From Spirochaetota bacterium (GTDB lineage: Bacteria > Spirochaetota > UBA4802 > UBA5550), in assembly GCA_017999915.1 (NCBI GenBank), contig JAGNKX010000008.1:186001-250000 (forward strand): a DNA stretch of 64,000 bases. Reading direction: 5' to 3'. The position numbers and the translations under genes were made by a program. This document shows, piece by piece, positions 29,489 to 40,297 of the stretch (its first letter is position 1; the number at the start of each line of letters is the position of its first letter). The notes under the pieces were generated by a model. It was not told the DNA's origin. It ran no database searches and saw nothing but the letters and a program-made list of their open reading frames with translations.

Positions 29489-30346
29489 ATGAGGATCCTG
29501 AATGATAAAAAAGCGGTCGTTACCGGGGGCGCCATGGGTATCGGTTTCGCCATCGTGCGGCGCCTCCTTGACGAGGGATGCGTTGTGGCGGTGTGGGACA
29601 ACAACCCCGATGCGATCAGGAGCGCCGCGGAAGAACTGGCCGGTTTTTCATCGAGACTCAGGTTCTACCGGTGCGATGTCAGCGACAGCGGCGCGGTGGA
29701 AGCATCGGCGCTGCAGACAAGGAAAGACATCGGCGAGGTGGATATTCTCGTCAATAACGCGGGGACGGTAACGGCCGGGAGGTTCGCATCCCATCCGGCG
29801 GAGGCGTGGGACAGGCTGACGAAGATCAACCTTAACTCGATCTACTACACCACCGCCGCCTTCCTCCCCGGCATGTACCGCCGGAACCAGGGGCACATCG
29901 TGAATATCTCGTCCGGCGCCGGCCTGGTGGGGCTGCCGGACCTTGCCGTGTACTGCGCCACCAAGTGGGCCGTGTACGGGTTCACCGAATCCCTCAGGCT
30001 TGAGGTCATGGCTGACAGAAAAAAAGGAATCAGGCTTACATCGGTCCATCCCGGATTATTGAAAAAGGGACTGTTCGAGGGGAGCAGGATGAACGTTCTG
30101 GGAGAGCTTCTCCTTCCGCGGGTGGAGCGCCATGATGACATCGCGAAGGCCGTTGTTGAAAAGGCCCTGAAAAAGGGGCGGTGCGTCGTGAAAAAGCCGT
30201 GGAGCCTCCAAATCGGACAGATCGGCCGGGCCCTGATGCCGGACAGCATGCTAAACCGCCTCCTCATCCTTGCCGGCGCCGGGGAGTGCATGAAGGAATG
30301 GGTGGGCCATAACTCAATACAAACAAAGGATAAATATCATGCGTAA
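29489..30346 (+). CDS. SDR-family oxidoreductase
   Basis: The 285-residue enzyme has the classical SDR motifs: TGGAMGIG (12-19), NNAG in ILVNNAGTVTAG, serine in NISSGAGLVG, and Y155/K159 in YCATKWAVYG. It should oxidise or reduce a hydroxyl with NAD(P). The C-terminal region beyond 240 is hydrophobic and may associate with the membrane. It is the second gene of the TetR-controlled operon and overlaps the next gene by 8 bp. Confidence 0.88.
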   Translation: MRILNDKKAVVTGGAMGIGFAIVRRLLDEGCVVAVWDNNPDAIRSAAEELAGFSSRLRFYRCDVSDSGAVEASALQTRKDIGEVDILVNNAGTVTAGRFASHPAEAWDRLTKINLNSIYYTTAAFLPGMYRRNQGHIVNISSGAGLVGLPDLAVYCATKWAVYGFTESLRLEVMADRKKGIRLTSVHPGLLKKGLFEGSRMNVLGELLLPRVERHDDIAKAVVEKALKKGRCVVKKPWSLQIGQIGRALMPDSMLNRLLILAGAGECMKEWVGHNSIQTKDKYHA

Positions 30347-30758
30347 GGATCAATTGATGTCCGTGGGATTTATCGTTGCCGGGTGCGTGAATGTTCTGGG
30401 GATTCCCCTCTTCAGCAGATTCTTCACCAATACCTTGATGATGACCGTCGATGCCGGGACTTTCTCCGGCACGGGCCTGGGAGTGATCATGCTCTGGGGA
30501 CTGGCCTATATCGCCGTATCCAGGTCCTATTCCCTTATCCCGGCCATCGCCGGGGTCTTTGCCCTTGAAAAATTTTTTTATACCGCCGTCTGGGGCCGCT
30601 GGCTCTGGAACCATGGAGGAGAATTGAGCTCCCTCTACGCGCAGGATGCGCTAACCGGCTTCTTCTATAGCGTGTACGGCATCAATGACTTTCTTTTCGG
30701 CGTTTTTTTCCTCTATGCCTTCATCCTGGCGCGGAAAGGGAGGGCGGCCATCCCCTGA
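30339..30758 (+). CDS. Small four-helix membrane protein
   Basis: The 139-residue protein has four hydrophobic helices (about 7-27, 43-62, 65-82, 105-130). No family was recognised with confidence. It overlaps the SDR gene by 8 bp, so it is the third gene of the TetR-controlled operon. It could be an integral partner or transporter for the compound handled by the cupin and SDR proteins. Confidence 0.65.
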   Translation: MRKDQLMSVGFIVAGCVNVLGIPLFSRFFTNTLMMTVDAGTFSGTGLGVIMLWGLAYIAVSRSYSLIPAIAGVFALEKFFYTAVWGRWLWNHGGELSSLYAQDALTGFFYSVYGINDFLFGVFFLYAFILARKGRAAIP

Positions 30759-31060
30759 TGGATCGGGCCGGCGCCGCGGTCCTTCGGCAGCTCCACGTGC
30801 TTTCCCTGTAATATCTATATCACCCCCATCCTGGCAGGACGCCTGCCGGACATCCTATCCGCCCTCTTCATGGAAATATTTATTCGCCGTTGTCCACAAA
30901 TGGGTATCGTTCATGATATCGAAGATGTCATTTGTTCCTCCCGTCTTGCGTTGTCGGATCGGTTTAGTATTATTATTGCATACTTGCCTGTATCGTGTTG
31001 CGGCCTCACGGCTGACCACCGCAGGGAAGAAATTCCACAATGTTTCAAAATGGAGGTATC

Positions 31061-31807
31061 ATGTCAGAGATACAAACAGCCGATGCCGGATTCGATAAGG
31101 AATTCTCGGAAAATTACCGGCGCTACGCCGCCCCTGTGATCAGGTTTATCAAGAAGATGGTCTATGACCGCGATATTTCGGAAGAGCTCTGCCAGGACGT
31201 TTTTCTCAAGGTCTATGAAAAGAGGATTTCCCTGGACCCGGAATCGCCGCGGACCCTCGGTTTTTTCTTCACCGCCGCCCGAAACATCGCCATTGATTAC
31301 GTGCGGAAGAAGCGCTCCGAGGAGGAGAAGCTCCAGGCCCTGCGGGTCGAGGAGGTCGTGATGGACCGGCAGTTTTACGAGGACATAGAGAATGTCTGCC
31401 TCCGCGGCGAGGTGATATCGACCCTGGGCGACGTTATCAGCGGGTTTCCCGAGGAGAGGCGGGCCCTTATCGCCGCCACCTGCCTGGGCGGCAGGTCCGC
31501 GGCGTCCGTGGCCAGGGAAAGCGGCATGTCGGCCTACCGCGTGAGAAAGATCGGGGAGGAGGCCTGCCGGGCGATACGGACGCGCATGGAGGGCTTTTTC
31601 GAGGATGACAGCGGGAAAACGGGCTTGACAGAAAAAAATACGCTCGATAATGTTGACCGAGCGCTCGTTCGGAAGTATATTGGAGGCAGGAAGTCCGCTT
31701 CAGCCCCGGCCGCACGGAAACGGGTCACCGGGAAGCGGAGTGTCCGGAAACGGGCCGCCCGGGTCACGGCCCCTCCGGGACGGAAAAGAAAAAAAAGGGC
31801 CCTATAA
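31061..31807 (+). CDS. RNA polymerase sigma factor, ECF type, with long basic C-terminal tail
   Basis: The 248-residue protein shows sigma region 2 (APVIRFIKKMVYDRDISEEL, then CQDVFLKVYEK; FTAARNIAIDYVRKKRS) and region 4 (FPEERRALIAATCLGGRSAA, then SVARESGMSAYRVRKIGEEA). It is about 60 residues longer than usual ECF factors because of a tail rich in Lys, Arg, Ala and Pro. ATG 31061 has GGAGG just upstream; an in-frame ATG at 31040 is less likely. No anti-sigma factor is adjacent. It is followed by a TetR gene (6 bp) and icmF (21 bp), a surprising operon for a sigma factor. Confidence 0.8.
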   Translation: MSEIQTADAGFDKEFSENYRRYAAPVIRFIKKMVYDRDISEELCQDVFLKVYEKRISLDPESPRTLGFFFTAARNIAIDYVRKKRSEEEKLQALRVEEVVMDRQFYEDIENVCLRGEVISTLGDVISGFPEERRALIAATCLGGRSAASVARESGMSAYRVRKIGEEACRAIRTRMEGFFEDDSGKTGLTEKNTLDNVDRALVRKYIGGRKSASAPAARKRVTGKRSVRKRAARVTAPPGRKRKKRAL

Positions 31808-31813
31808 ACCCCG

Positions 31814-32470
31814 ATGAAAAAAAAGGAAAAAACCAGGAATGTACCCACGCAGATCAAGAACCAGGAGCTGGTGGAAAAGCGCCGGCGCCAGATCATCGAC
31901 GCGGCGGTCCGCCTGTTCGTGGAAAAGGGCTTCCACAAGACCACGACGCGGCAGATAGCCGCGGCCGCGAGGATGCCCATCGGATCGATGTACGAATACG
32001 TTGCCTCCAAGGAGGACATCCTCTACCTGGTGTGCGACGCCATACACGCCGAGGTCGAGAAGGGCGTGATCGAAGCCATGGCCCGGGCCACGAAGGGGAA
32101 GAACGTCCTGGCCGGGGCCATCCGCGAATATTTCCTGGTCTGCGAGCGGATGAGTGACCACATCCTGCTCATCTACCAGGAGACCCAGTCCCTTCCCCGG
32201 CAGTGGCGCAAGAAGGTCCTCGAGAACGAGGTCCGCATCACCGGTATTTTCATTACGCTTATAAAGGTATTGATGTCTTCCGGGGACCTGGAGCATCTCG
32301 ACGACAATGCCGTCGAAGTGGCTGCCCACAACATCACCGTGCTGGGGCACATGTGGACGTTCCGGCGCTGGTTTTTCAGCCGCAAGTACAGCATCGACGA
32401 ATATATACGGCTCCAGACCGGTTTTATCCTGGGCATGCACGGCGGCGGGAAAAACAGAAAGCAGAATTGA
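31814..32470 (+). CDS. TetR/AcrR-family regulator upstream of icmF
   Basis: The 218-residue protein has a basic N-terminus, a helix-turn-helix at about 33-78 (TTTRQIAAAARMPIGSMYEY) and a C-terminal ligand domain with many aromatic residues. Regulators of this type next to acyl-CoA enzymes usually sense an acyl-CoA. It sits between the sigma factor and icmF in one close-packed operon, so it could adjust mutase levels to acyl-CoA supply. Confidence 0.88.
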   Translation: MKKKEKTRNVPTQIKNQELVEKRRRQIIDAAVRLFVEKGFHKTTTRQIAAAARMPIGSMYEYVASKEDILYLVCDAIHAEVEKGVIEAMARATKGKNVLAGAIREYFLVCERMSDHILLIYQETQSLPRQWRKKVLENEVRITGIFITLIKVLMSSGDLEHLDDNAVEVAAHNITVLGHMWTFRRWFFSRKYSIDEYIRLQTGFILGMHGGGKNRKQN

Positions 32471-32491
32471 ATATCGAAAAAGGGGGAATCC

Positions 32492-35400
32492 ATGACAACC
32501 GCAACATCCATTACAGAACGATCCGGCGAGGCCATTGCCGCCGAGCCCGAGGCGTATACCCCGAAGAACCGCGTCAGGATAGTGACCGCCACGTCCCTCT
32601 TTGACGGCCACGACGTGTCCATAAATATCTTCAGGCGCATCCTTCAGGAAACCGGGGCCGAGGTGATCCACCTGGGCCATAACCGCTCGGTGGACGAGAT
32701 CGTGAGCGCCGCCATCGAGGAGGACGTGCAGGGCATAGCCGTCTCCTGCTACCAGGGCGGACACATGGAATTCTTCAAGTACATGATCGACCTGCTGAAG
32801 GAGCGGGGCGCCTCCCACATCAAGGTCTTCGGCGGCGGCGGTGGCGTGATCGTCCCGGACGAGGCCCGGGAGCTCGAGGAGTACGGCGTGGCGAAGATCT
32901 ACTCGCCGGACCACGGGATCCGGTGGGGCCTCCAGGGGATCATCAATCACCTTATGAGCGCTGTCGATTACCCGATCCCCGACGCGACCGAGAGCGACGC
33001 GGGCGGCCTCGCGCCCGAGAAGAAGCAGGCCATCGCCCGGCTTATCACCATGACCGAGACCGCGCACCGGCGCGAATCGGCGTCCTACGGGCCACTCATG
33101 GAGAAGATCAGGGCCGGGGCTTCCGGCGGCGACATGGCAGTCATCGGCATAACCGGCACCGGCGGCGCCGGCAAGTCGTCGCTCATCGACGAGATCGTGG
33201 TGCGGCTCCTGCGCGATTTCGGCGATATCCACATCGCTGTTCTCTGCAGCGACCCGGCCAAGCGCCGGAGCGGCGGCGCCCTCCTGGGCGACCGGATCCG
33301 CATGAACGCCATCACCGGCCGGCGCGTGTTCATGCGCTCCTTCGCTGCGAACCACCATAATACCGATTTCTCCGACGCCCTGGCGGAAGCCCTGTCGGTC
33401 GTGAGGGCCGCGGGGTTCGACCTGGCCATCGCGGAGACCGCCGGCGTGGGGCAGGGGAGCGCCGGCCTCAGCGACATCGCCGATTGCTCCGTGTACGTGA
33501 TGACGAGCGAGTACGGCGCGGCGTCGCAGCTGGAGAAGATCACCATGCTCGATTACGCCGACGCGGTCGTCGTCAACAAGTTCGAGAAGGAGGGCGCCGA
33601 CGACGCCCTTCGCGACGTGCGCAAGCAGGTGCAGCGGAACCGCAAGGCCTTCGACAGTGCGCCGGAGGAGATGCCGGTCTTCGGCACCATCGCGTCGCGC
33701 TTCAACGATGACGGCGTGACGGCCCTGTATCATTATCTTCTGGACCTGGTGAACGCGAAAAAGAAGAACCGCTTCGTATCGTCCCTGCCCCGGCCCGCCG
33801 GAAGGGCGTCATCATCCAAGACCATCATTATACCGCCCCGGCGCACGCGCTACCTGGCGGAAATAGCCGAGACCGTGCGGGACTATCACCGCCGCACGGA
33901 AGAGGAAGTTGCCGCCGTGCGCCTGCCATGGCACCTGCGCGAATCCGCGAAGGCCCTTGCCGTGAGCGCTCCGGGCGATACGGCCGCGTCACGGCTGCGC
34001 GACGAGGCGGACGGCGCCGAGAGGCGCCTCGGCGCTGAAACAAGGGACCTCCTGGCGCAGTGGGATGCCATCCGGAAAGAGTATGGCCGGGAAGACCTCG
34101 TGTACCAGGTCCGGGACCAGGAGATACGGACGCCACTCCGCTACGAGTCGCTCGCGCGCAGCTCCATACCGAAGATTTCCCTGCCGCGCTTCACCGACCC
34201 GGGCGAGATATACCGGTGGCTCCGGGAGGAGAATGTGCCGGGACGGTTCCCCTATACCGCCGGCGTGTTTCCCCTGAAGCGCATGGACGAGGACCCGACC
34301 CGGATGTTCGCCGGCGAGGGCGACCCGGCCCGCACCAACGCGCGCTTCAAGCTCCTGTCAGCGTCCTTCGAGGCGAAGCGCCTGAGCACCGCCTTCGACT
34401 CCGTGACGCTCTATGGCCGCGACCCGGACCCGCGGCCCGACGTATACGGCAAGGTCGGCACCTCCGGGGTGAGCGTCTGCACCCTCGACGACGTGAAGGT
34501 GCTCTACGGCGGCTTCGACCTATGCTCGCCGAGCACCTCGGTGTCCATGACCATCAACGGGCCGGCGCCCATCATGCTGGCAATGTTCCTGAATGCGGCC
34601 ATAGACCAGCGGGCGGATCGGTTCGAGGCCGAGCATAAGCGCCGGCCGAATCCGGAGGAATACGCGAAGATCAGGGTGGAGGTGCTTTCGAACGTCCGGG
34701 GTACAGTGCAGGCGGACATTCTCAAGGAAGACCAGGGGCAGAACACCTGCATCTTTTCCATAGACTTTGCCCTCAAGATGATGGGCGACATCCAGCAGTT
34801 CTTCATTGAGAACAACGTGCGGAACCTCTACTCCGTGTCGATATCGGGGTACCACATCGCCGAGGCCGGGGCGAATCCCATCACCCAACTCGCCTTCACC
34901 CTGGCCAACGGCTTCACCTACGTGGAATACTACCTCTCTCGGGGCATGGACATTGACAGCTTCGCGCCGAACCTGTCGTTCTTCTTTTCCAACGGCATGG
35001 ATCCCGAGTACACGGTCATCGGCCGGGTGGCGCGGCGCATCTGGGCCGTGGCCATGCGGGAGAAGTACAAGGCGGGGCCGCGCTCGCAGATGCTCAAGTA
35101 CCATATCCAGACCTCGGGGCGGTCCCTCCACAGCCAGGAGATCCAGTTCAACGACATCCGCACGACCCTGCAGGCCCTCTGCGCGGTCTATGACAACTGC
35201 AACAGCCTCCACACCAATGCCTACGACGAAGCGATCACCACGCCGAGCCGCGAGTCGGTGCGGCGTGCCCTGGCCATCCAGCAGATCATCAACCGCGAAT
35301 GGGGCCTGGCCCGGTGCGAGAACCCGGACCAGGGGAGCTTCATCGTGGAGGAGCTCACGGCCCTGGTGGAGGAGGCGGTGCTGTCTGAGTTCGACCGCAT

Positions 35401-35803
35401 CACGGAGCGGGGCGGCGTGCTGGGGGCCATGGAAAAGGGATACCAGCGGAGCCAGATCCAGGAAGAGTCGATGTACTACGAGCATCGGAAGCACACCGGC
35501 GAGCTCCCCATCGTCGGCGTGAACACCTTTATCGACGCCGGGGCCGCTCCGGAAGAGGCCGCGGCGAAGGTCGAGCTGGCCCGGGCCACGGAAGATGAGA
35601 AACAATCGCAATTGTCGCGCCTGACCGCGTTCCAGAAGCGGAACTCGAAGGATGCGCCGGCGGCGCTGAAGCGTCTTCAGGAAGCGGCGTTGTCAGGCAG
35701 GAATATCTTCGCCGAGCTCATGGACACGGTGCGCCATTGCTCCATCGGGCAGATCACCGGCGCCCTCTACGAAGTGGGCGGCCAGTACCGGCGGAGCATG
35801 TAG
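32492..35803 (+). CDS. icmF: Fused isobutyryl-CoA mutase (B12-binding, MeaI-type G-protein and mutase domains)
   Basis: The 1103-residue protein has the IcmF order. An N-terminal B12-binding domain is followed by a G-protein chaperone with P-loop [13 protein letters not shown] (about 217-229), then the large mutase domain (about 540-1080). In the B12 domain H40 lies in [10 protein letters not shown], the lower axial ligand to cobalt. Mutase hallmarks include [32 protein letters not shown] and [15 protein letters not shown]. IcmF interconverts isobutyryl-CoA and n-butyryl-CoA (some also pivalyl- or isovaleryl-CoA) with adenosylcobalamin; the fused GTPase protects and reloads the cofactor. The exact substrate cannot be fixed here. 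A strong ribosome-binding site precedes ATG 32492. Confidence 0.95.
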   Translation: MTTATSITERSGEAIAAEPEAYTPKNRVRIVTATSLFDGHDVSINIFRRILQETGAEVIHLGHNRSVDEIVSAAIEEDVQGIAVSCYQGGHMEFFKYMIDLLKERGASHIKVFGGGGGVIVPDEARELEEYGVAKIYSPDHGIRWGLQGIINHLMSAVDYPIPDATESDAGGLAPEKKQAIARLITMTETAHRRESASYGPLMEKIRAGASGGDMAVIGITGTGGAGKSSLIDEIVVRLLRDFGDIHIAVLCSDPAKRRSGGALLGDRIRMNAITGRRVFMRSFAANHHNTDFSDALAEALSVVRAAGFDLAIAETAGVGQGSAGLSDIADCSVYVMTSEYGAASQLEKITMLDYADAVVVNKFEKEGADDALRDVRKQVQRNRKAFDSAPEEMPVFGTIASRFNDDGVTALYHYLLDLVNAKKKNRFVSSLPRPAGRASSSKTIIIPPRRTRYLAEIAETVRDYHRRTEEEVAAVRLPWHLRESAKALAVSAPGDTAASRLRDEADGAERRLGAETRDLLAQWDAIRKEYGREDLVYQVRDQEIRTPLRYESLARSSIPKISLPRFTDPGEIYRWLREENVPGRFPYTAGVFPLKRMDEDPTRMFAGEGDPARTNARFKLLSASFEAKRLSTAFDSVTLYGRDPDPRPDVYGKVGTSGVSVCTLDDVKVLYGGFDLCSPSTSVSMTINGPAPIMLAMFLNAAIDQRADRFEAEHKRRPNPEEYAKIRVEVLSNVRGTVQADILKEDQGQNTCIFSIDFALKMMGDIQQFFIENNVRNLYSVSISGYHIAEAGANPITQLAFTLANGFTYVEYYLSRGMDIDSFAPNLSFFFSNGMDPEYTVIGRVARRIWAVAMREKYKAGPRSQMLKYHIQTSGRSLHSQEIQFNDIRTTLQALCAVYDNCNSLHTNAYDEAITTPSRESVRRALAIQQIINREWGLARCENPDQGSFIVEELTALVEEAVLSEFDRITERGGVLGAMEKGYQRSQIQEESMYYEHRKHTGELPIVGVNTFIDAGAAPEEAAAKVELARATEDEKQSQLSRLTAFQKRNSKDAPAALKRLQEAALSGRNIFAELMDTVRHCSIGQITGALYEVGGQYRRSM

Positions 35804-36082
35804 GGGGATTGATCAATGCGCTTAAGACTAATAATGATTTTGTAATGATACCGGTATCATCAACCATGTAGTGTACTGGCCGGTACGCCATTCAACACAA
35901 GTCAGGCGGCCGGCCTTGTAGTCAAACCCACCATAACTGCTATTCGGATAACCCCCTGATCCATTAATGCGCGGCAGGCATTCAATATCCTTCTCATTAT
36001 CGATTTTTATGATTTGCATTGATAGCGTTTGTTGTTATATTTGTGATAGGGGTTCATACGATTCCTCAGGAGGATATACATT
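35804..36082. other. Intergenic region before the chemoreceptor
   Basis: About 280 bp, relatively AT-rich, with an AGGAGG site immediately upstream of the chemoreceptor. Short open frames here lack protein character. I see no clear terminator after icmF. Confidence 0.3.
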
Positions 36083-37453
36083 ATGTCAGCTGCCAGCTAT
36101 ATCGCGGGGAAATACGCGGATAAGGATTTCATCACACAGAAAAAGGCCCAGTATCTCTTTGTTTTCTCCATCATCCTCCTGGTTTTACTGCCGATCGTGA
36201 CGGCAGTGGGCATCATCACGAAGCCGGAGCGGGCGGTTGCCACCATCATTACCATCGTGCCCATCGTGGCAGCTTCCATCATCGCCCTGTTCCTTGTCAT
36301 CAGGCGCAGGGGGGAGCTCGGCGGGATAATCATGGTCGTGATAATCGGTGCCGCCATCATGTTTCTTGTCTTCAGCGCCCCCAAGGGGGAGACCCTGTCG
36401 AACGCGGTATACTATACCTTCACCTTTATGGTTCTGGCCCTGCTCTTTTCCAACAGGATAGTCCTCACCGTCGCGGTGATCTGTTTTCTCGCGGGGATGA
36501 TCCCCTATTATTATTATGTAACGGGCAACGGTGTTGCCACGTCCGTCATATTCCCGTCAATAACCGGCTTTTATTCGGCGGCCATCCTTGAGTACATCCT
36601 TTCCATCCTCCTTGTCGGGGCCATGAACAACGCCATCGTCATCTCCCGCAAGGAGGCCGAGAGGAGCGGGAAGCTCCTCGACATCAACGAGTCACTGCTC
36701 GGGGAGATCAAGGAGCAGGTGTCTCACCTGTCGTCGGTGTCGCAGGAGGTGTCCGATACCGCGGCGGTCATATCGGAAGGGGCCCAGAGGCAGGCGTCGG
36801 GCATAGAGGAGATCGCGGCGTCACTCGAGGAGATGGGAGCCACCATCAACCAGAACGCGGATAACGCCCAGAAGGTGCGCACCCTCACCGAGGCGGGGGC
36901 GGTCACGTCCCAGGGCGGCAACAGGATCGCCCTCGAAGCGGTCGATTCCATTAACGATGTCAACAGCGCGAGTAAAAGGGTAGCGGAGATCACGCGGGTC
37001 ATCAACGAGATCGCCTTTCAGACGAACCTCCTTGCCCTGAACGCGGCCGTTGAGGCCGCCCGGGCCGGCGACGCCGGAAGAGGCTTCGCGGTGGTGGCCG
37101 GCGAGGTGCGTAACCTGGCCCAGAGGTCTGGCGGCGCCGCGAAGGAGATCGAGAACCTGATCATGGACACGGTCACCCGCGTTGAGAAGGGCACGGACCT
37201 GGTGAACCGCACCGGCAAAAGCCTTTCCGATATCGCCCGCGACGCCTCTGAAACGGCCCGGATTATCGGCGAGATCGCGGCCGCCAGCATCGAGCAAAAA
37301 CACGGCATCGACCTGGTGAACGGCGCCATAGCCGACATGGACCAGATGACCCAGAGCAATGCGTCCGCTTCGGAGAACCTGACCGGCATGGCCGAGTCCC
37401 TCGCTAACAGCGCAATGAGGTTGCAGGATCTCGTTACGTCTACAGGCAGATGA
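36083..37453 (+). CDS. Methyl-accepting chemotaxis protein
   Basis: The 456-residue receptor has an N-terminal bundle of about six membrane helices (about 29-195) with no large periplasmic domain. A methylation-helix region and the highly conserved signalling tip [20 protein letters not shown], continuing [20 protein letters not shown], follow. It should feed CheA/CheW. The multi-helix sensor suggests detection of membrane state, energy or a small lipophilic molecule. It ends convergent with the esterase gene, 24 bp apart. Confidence 0.94.
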   Translation: MSAASYIAGKYADKDFITQKKAQYLFVFSIILLVLLPIVTAVGIITKPERAVATIITIVPIVAASIIALFLVIRRRGELGGIIMVVIIGAAIMFLVFSAPKGETLSNAVYYTFTFMVLALLFSNRIVLTVAVICFLAGMIPYYYYVTGNGVATSVIFPSITGFYSAAILEYILSILLVGAMNNAIVISRKEAERSGKLLDINESLLGEIKEQVSHLSSVSQEVSDTAAVISEGAQRQASGIEEIAASLEEMGATINQNADNAQKVRTLTEAGAVTSQGGNRIALEAVDSINDVNSASKRVAEITRVINEIAFQTNLLALNAAVEAARAGDAGRGFAVVAGEVRNLAQRSGGAAKEIENLIMDTVTRVEKGTDLVNRTGKSLSDIARDASETARIIGEIAAASIEQKHGIDLVNGAIADMDQMTQSNASASENLTGMAESLANSAMRLQDLVTSTGR

Positions 37454-37477
37454 TGGATGACGGAGGGGTGGTCGCGG

Positions 37478-38428
37478 CTACCTGTTCCTCAGGGACTGCG
37501 AAAAGAACCAGGCCATGACCGAGGGGTCGTTGCTGAAATGGAAGCCCAGCGATGAATGGCCGACGTCGGCGAATTCTGTCCGCTTGACTATTTCAAGGGA
37601 GTTCAGGGTCAGGGTCCAGGTGTCGGCCGTGTAGCTCCCCACTGAATAATCCATCCGCGTCGTTTCCATTGCCCCGGCGTTGCAGGAGAGGTTTTTCAGG
37701 TAGTCATAGGAGTTCCTGCCGGCGGTCGTCGAAGCGGTATCCAGCAAGCCCGTCATGATCCAGACCCCGGCCCGGGCTGCCACAGCAGCGTCGAGGTTGA
37801 CCGCCCCGCCGTTCAGGGTTATGATCCCCGCGAAGTAGCGCCCCGTTCTCTTGTGGTAATCGCCGGCCAGTGTGTAGGACCCCCATCCCCCCATGGAGTA
37901 GCCGTGAACATATATCCGTTCGTCGTCAATCCGGTAGATGCTTCGAAAGTACTCGATAAGGTTTATGATCTTCGTCGTATTGAAGGGCGCCCCCGTCTCC
38001 TGGGGAACAAAGGTGAAGCAGGGATATTTTTTCTTGAACGCGCCGGCTTCCTCCCTCATGTATCCGCTCGGATTGTCATACCCCATGTAGTAGAGGTTGC
38101 TGATGTAGCCGGCCTGGTCCCTGCCGTGAAGGTATATCAGGAGGGGATATTTGCGGCAGGCGTTGTAGCTCTTTTCGTAGTTCCACGGGGTGGAGAGGTA
38201 GTAGTTGTTGTTGACCGGGTCGGGGTAGAGCGTCAGGTTCGGCCTGTTGCTGTCGTCGAAGGCTTCTTCAATGGCCATCTCTGAGTACGTCCCGGAGCAG
38301 AGGGCGCTCAGGCTCTGGGAGTAGGCCAGGAGCCTCTTCGTGCCGTTGTCATGATTTTCGCATCCCCATAGCGAGAACGCTGCCGTCATTGCGGCAAGGG
38401 ACACGGCCAGGAATCTCAATGTGTGCAT
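37478..38428 (-). CDS. Esterase/PHB-depolymerase-like alpha/beta hydrolase lipoprotein
   Basis: The 316-residue protein has a lipoprotein signal (MHTLRFLAVSLAAMTAAFSL then WGC). The nucleophile elbow is HGYSMGGWGS, and YPLLIYLHGRDQAG provides the oxyanion-hole region of feruloyl-esterase and PHB-depolymerase-like enzymes; DVGHSSLGFHFSN near the end carries the catalytic histidine. It should act on esters at the cell surface or in the periplasm. Two further hydrolase genes lie upstream, so this may be a secreted polymer-degrading set, although each has its own spacing. Confidence 0.8.
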   Translation of the reverse strand: MHTLRFLAVSLAAMTAAFSLWGCENHDNGTKRLLAYSQSLSALCSGTYSEMAIEEAFDDSNRPNLTLYPDPVNNNYYLSTPWNYEKSYNACRKYPLLIYLHGRDQAGYISNLYYMGYDNPSGYMREEAGAFKKKYPCFTFVPQETGAPFNTTKIINLIEYFRSIYRIDDERIYVHGYSMGGWGSYTLAGDYHKRTGRYFAGIITLNGGAVNLDAAVAARAGVWIMTGLLDTASTTAGRNSYDYLKNLSCNAGAMETTRMDYSVGSYTADTWTLTLNSLEIVKRTEFADVGHSSLGFHFSNDPSVMAWFFSQSLRNR

Positions 38429-38526
38429 GGGCCATCACTATTATGATGGCGCAATAATTGTCAATGTAAAAAACGGCATCTCGCCGATGGCCTTTGTTCC
38501 AGGGACGGGCAGCGCGTATCGCTGCT

Positions 38527-38916
38527 TTACTGCCGGCCGGCTTTATTCCCGGCCCCTGCCAGGGAACATGCCGTTGCCGCGGCCAATGACAAACCGAGGA
38601 TGATGTACGGATACAGGGTGTAGTGATAGCTGTTCCATCCGGGGCCGCTCATTTTTGAAATGGCATAGGAGAGGGCGATTCCGATATCTTCGCCGGCCAC
38701 GGCCCCGATATAGGACCGTATGAATGGTACGGGGACCCCGCGAATCTTTTTAACGGCCAGGAACGCCAGGGCGGCAGGAACAAGGGCCGGCACCGGGAAG
38801 AGGAGCGCGAGCAGTATAACCAGCACCGGGACGGCCACCCTGTTGATCCTGTTGTAGCCGTTGGCGAGGAGAGGGGCACTTCGCAGGATTATGAAGATGA
38901 CAGTTGAGACTGCCAT
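38527..38916 (-). CDS. Small membrane protein of unknown family
   Basis: The protein is about 129 residues with three or four hydrophobic helices. ATG 38916 has AAGAGG 6 bp upstream; an in-frame ATG at 38964 would add 16 residues but has no good ribosome-binding site. The loop SGPGWNSYHYTLY between helices is striking, yet I recognise no family. It lies between two exported hydrolase genes. Confidence 0.55.
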   Translation of the reverse strand: MAVSTVIFIILRSAPLLANGYNRINRVAVPVLVILLALLFPVPALVPAALAFLAVKKIRGVPVPFIRSYIGAVAGEDIGIALSYAISKMSGPGWNSYHYTLYPYIILGLSLAAATACSLAGAGNKAGRQ

Positions 38917-39014
38917 TACTGTCCTCTTGGAAAATGGAAGTTGAAATGCCGGTGTCATATCCATATATCATGCAGATAGTATCAATAAAATCAATATTTT
39001 TTTGAGGATGGCGA

Positions 39015-40187
39015 TTACCACCGGGGCAGGGCGAGGCGGGCTTTCCATACCTCCAGCGCCGGCCGGGCGTTGCCGTCCTGGTCGTAGAAACCCGTGTCCC
39101 GCCAGGCCTTGTTGATGTCCTCCGGAGAGCCGAGGCCTCCGGGCGCGGGCGTCGACCAGAGTACGTCGTAGTCCCGTACGAGAAAATTCACAACAAAGAC
39201 GAAGCCGTAGTTCTGCGCCTCCTCCAGGAGGTAGCTGAAATAATAGCGCTGTTTCTCCGGCGTTCCTGCCAGGGTAATATCCGGGTCGTAGTACGTCATG
39301 GTGAGCTCCTCAGCGGGAAAGCTCGTCTCGGTTATGCAGGCCGGTTTCCCCTTCGTGTTCAGGGAGAATATCCGGTCCGCCATGTCCGCCGGGACCGTGC
39401 CGCCGGGGACCTCTGCGAAGAAAGGATGGAGCGATATGGCGTAGTAATCGGTATGGTCGATGACCTGCGAAAGCGCCGCCATCTGATCGGCGTGATTGGC
39501 GTCTGAGTAGCCCTCGACCAGGTCAATGCCGGTGAGGGTCACGAAGATGGGGAGGTTCGGGTAGAGCGCTTTCAGGGCCGCATAGGTTTCACCCTGCAGC
39601 TCCAGGTACGCGTCCCACTGCGCGGGGATGAGCTTTTTCACCAGGTTCACTTCCACGCCCACGGCGATATAATCCGGATTGAAGTAATCGATGACGCTTC
39701 TGCAATAGTACAGGTAGGCGATCTTTACCTCGGTGCTGTTGAAGGTCCGGCTTTCCCAGTCCGTTCCGGTAAGGGGCTGGTTGTCCCCCGTGGCGTTCCA
39801 GAGGGGCGCCAGGCCATCCCTCATGCCATTGATGGGAGTGACGGCCACATAGAGTTTGTGCCCCGCCGGCGTATGGCTTTTACGGAAATACCAGTCGTCG
39901 GTCACCTTCGAAGGATAGGGGGTCCCTGCCAGTGCCTGGTCCCACGGTATGCCGTTGTCGAAGTGATGGGCCATCAGGTCCGCGTCGGTACGGATCCTGT
40001 CATAGACCCATTCGATCCTGTCAACCCCTGAGATGTCATAGGGGAAGGGCGTGAGGCCCAGGTAGTAGCTCCGCGAGATAAGGGCGGCCAGCGCCAGGGC
40101 GTCGACTTTTTCTTCTTTTTTATTGCATGATAATGAGAATGATAGAGCGGCGATAAGTATTATTGATAAAATCCATAATCGGTTCAT
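39015..40187 (-). CDS. Lipoprotein with glycoside-hydrolase-like TIM barrel
   Basis: The 390-residue protein starts with a lipoprotein signal (MNRLWILSIILIAALSFSLS then C). The mature part follows a TIM-barrel rhythm: IAVGVEVNLVKKLI, FVTLTGIDLVEG, YYAISLHPFF and KPACITETSFPAEE, whose glutamate is placed like the nucleophile of clan GH-A hydrolases. It resembles GH53 or cellulase-like surface enzymes. ATG 40187 is chosen because the signal peptide begins here, although the frame is open further upstream. Confidence 0.7.
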   Translation of the reverse strand: MNRLWILSIILIAALSFSLSCNKKEEKVDALALAALISRSYYLGLTPFPYDISGVDRIEWVYDRIRTDADLMAHHFDNGIPWDQALAGTPYPSKVTDDWYFRKSHTPAGHKLYVAVTPINGMRDGLAPLWNATGDNQPLTGTDWESRTFNSTEVKIAYLYYCRSVIDYFNPDYIAVGVEVNLVKKLIPAQWDAYLELQGETYAALKALYPNLPIFVTLTGIDLVEGYSDANHADQMAALSQVIDHTDYYAISLHPFFAEVPGGTVPADMADRIFSLNTKGKPACITETSFPAEELTMTYYDPDITLAGTPEKQRYYFSYLLEEAQNYGFVFVVNFLVRDYDVLWSTPAPGGLGSPEDINKAWRDTGFYDQDGNARPALEVWKARLALPRW

Positions 40188-40297
40188 GGTGAAAGCTTCC
40201 CGGACAATCCAAACAATAATACATAACAATGGGGACCGCGGCAAATTTTTTTTCATTTCACTGCCGTGGGAGCTCCGGGAACTTCCACTATTCCCTT

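Noticed and set aside
32300-32491. Cobalamin riboswitch before icmF
   Set aside because: The upstream TetR gene ends 21 bp before icmF, leaving no room, and no B12-box pattern was seen.
31802-33733. A 643-codon open frame on the minus strand opposite icmF
   Set aside because: It lies antisense to a certain gene, its translation is Arg/Ala/Gly/His-rich low-complexity sequence typical of high-GC antisense frames, and it has no family.
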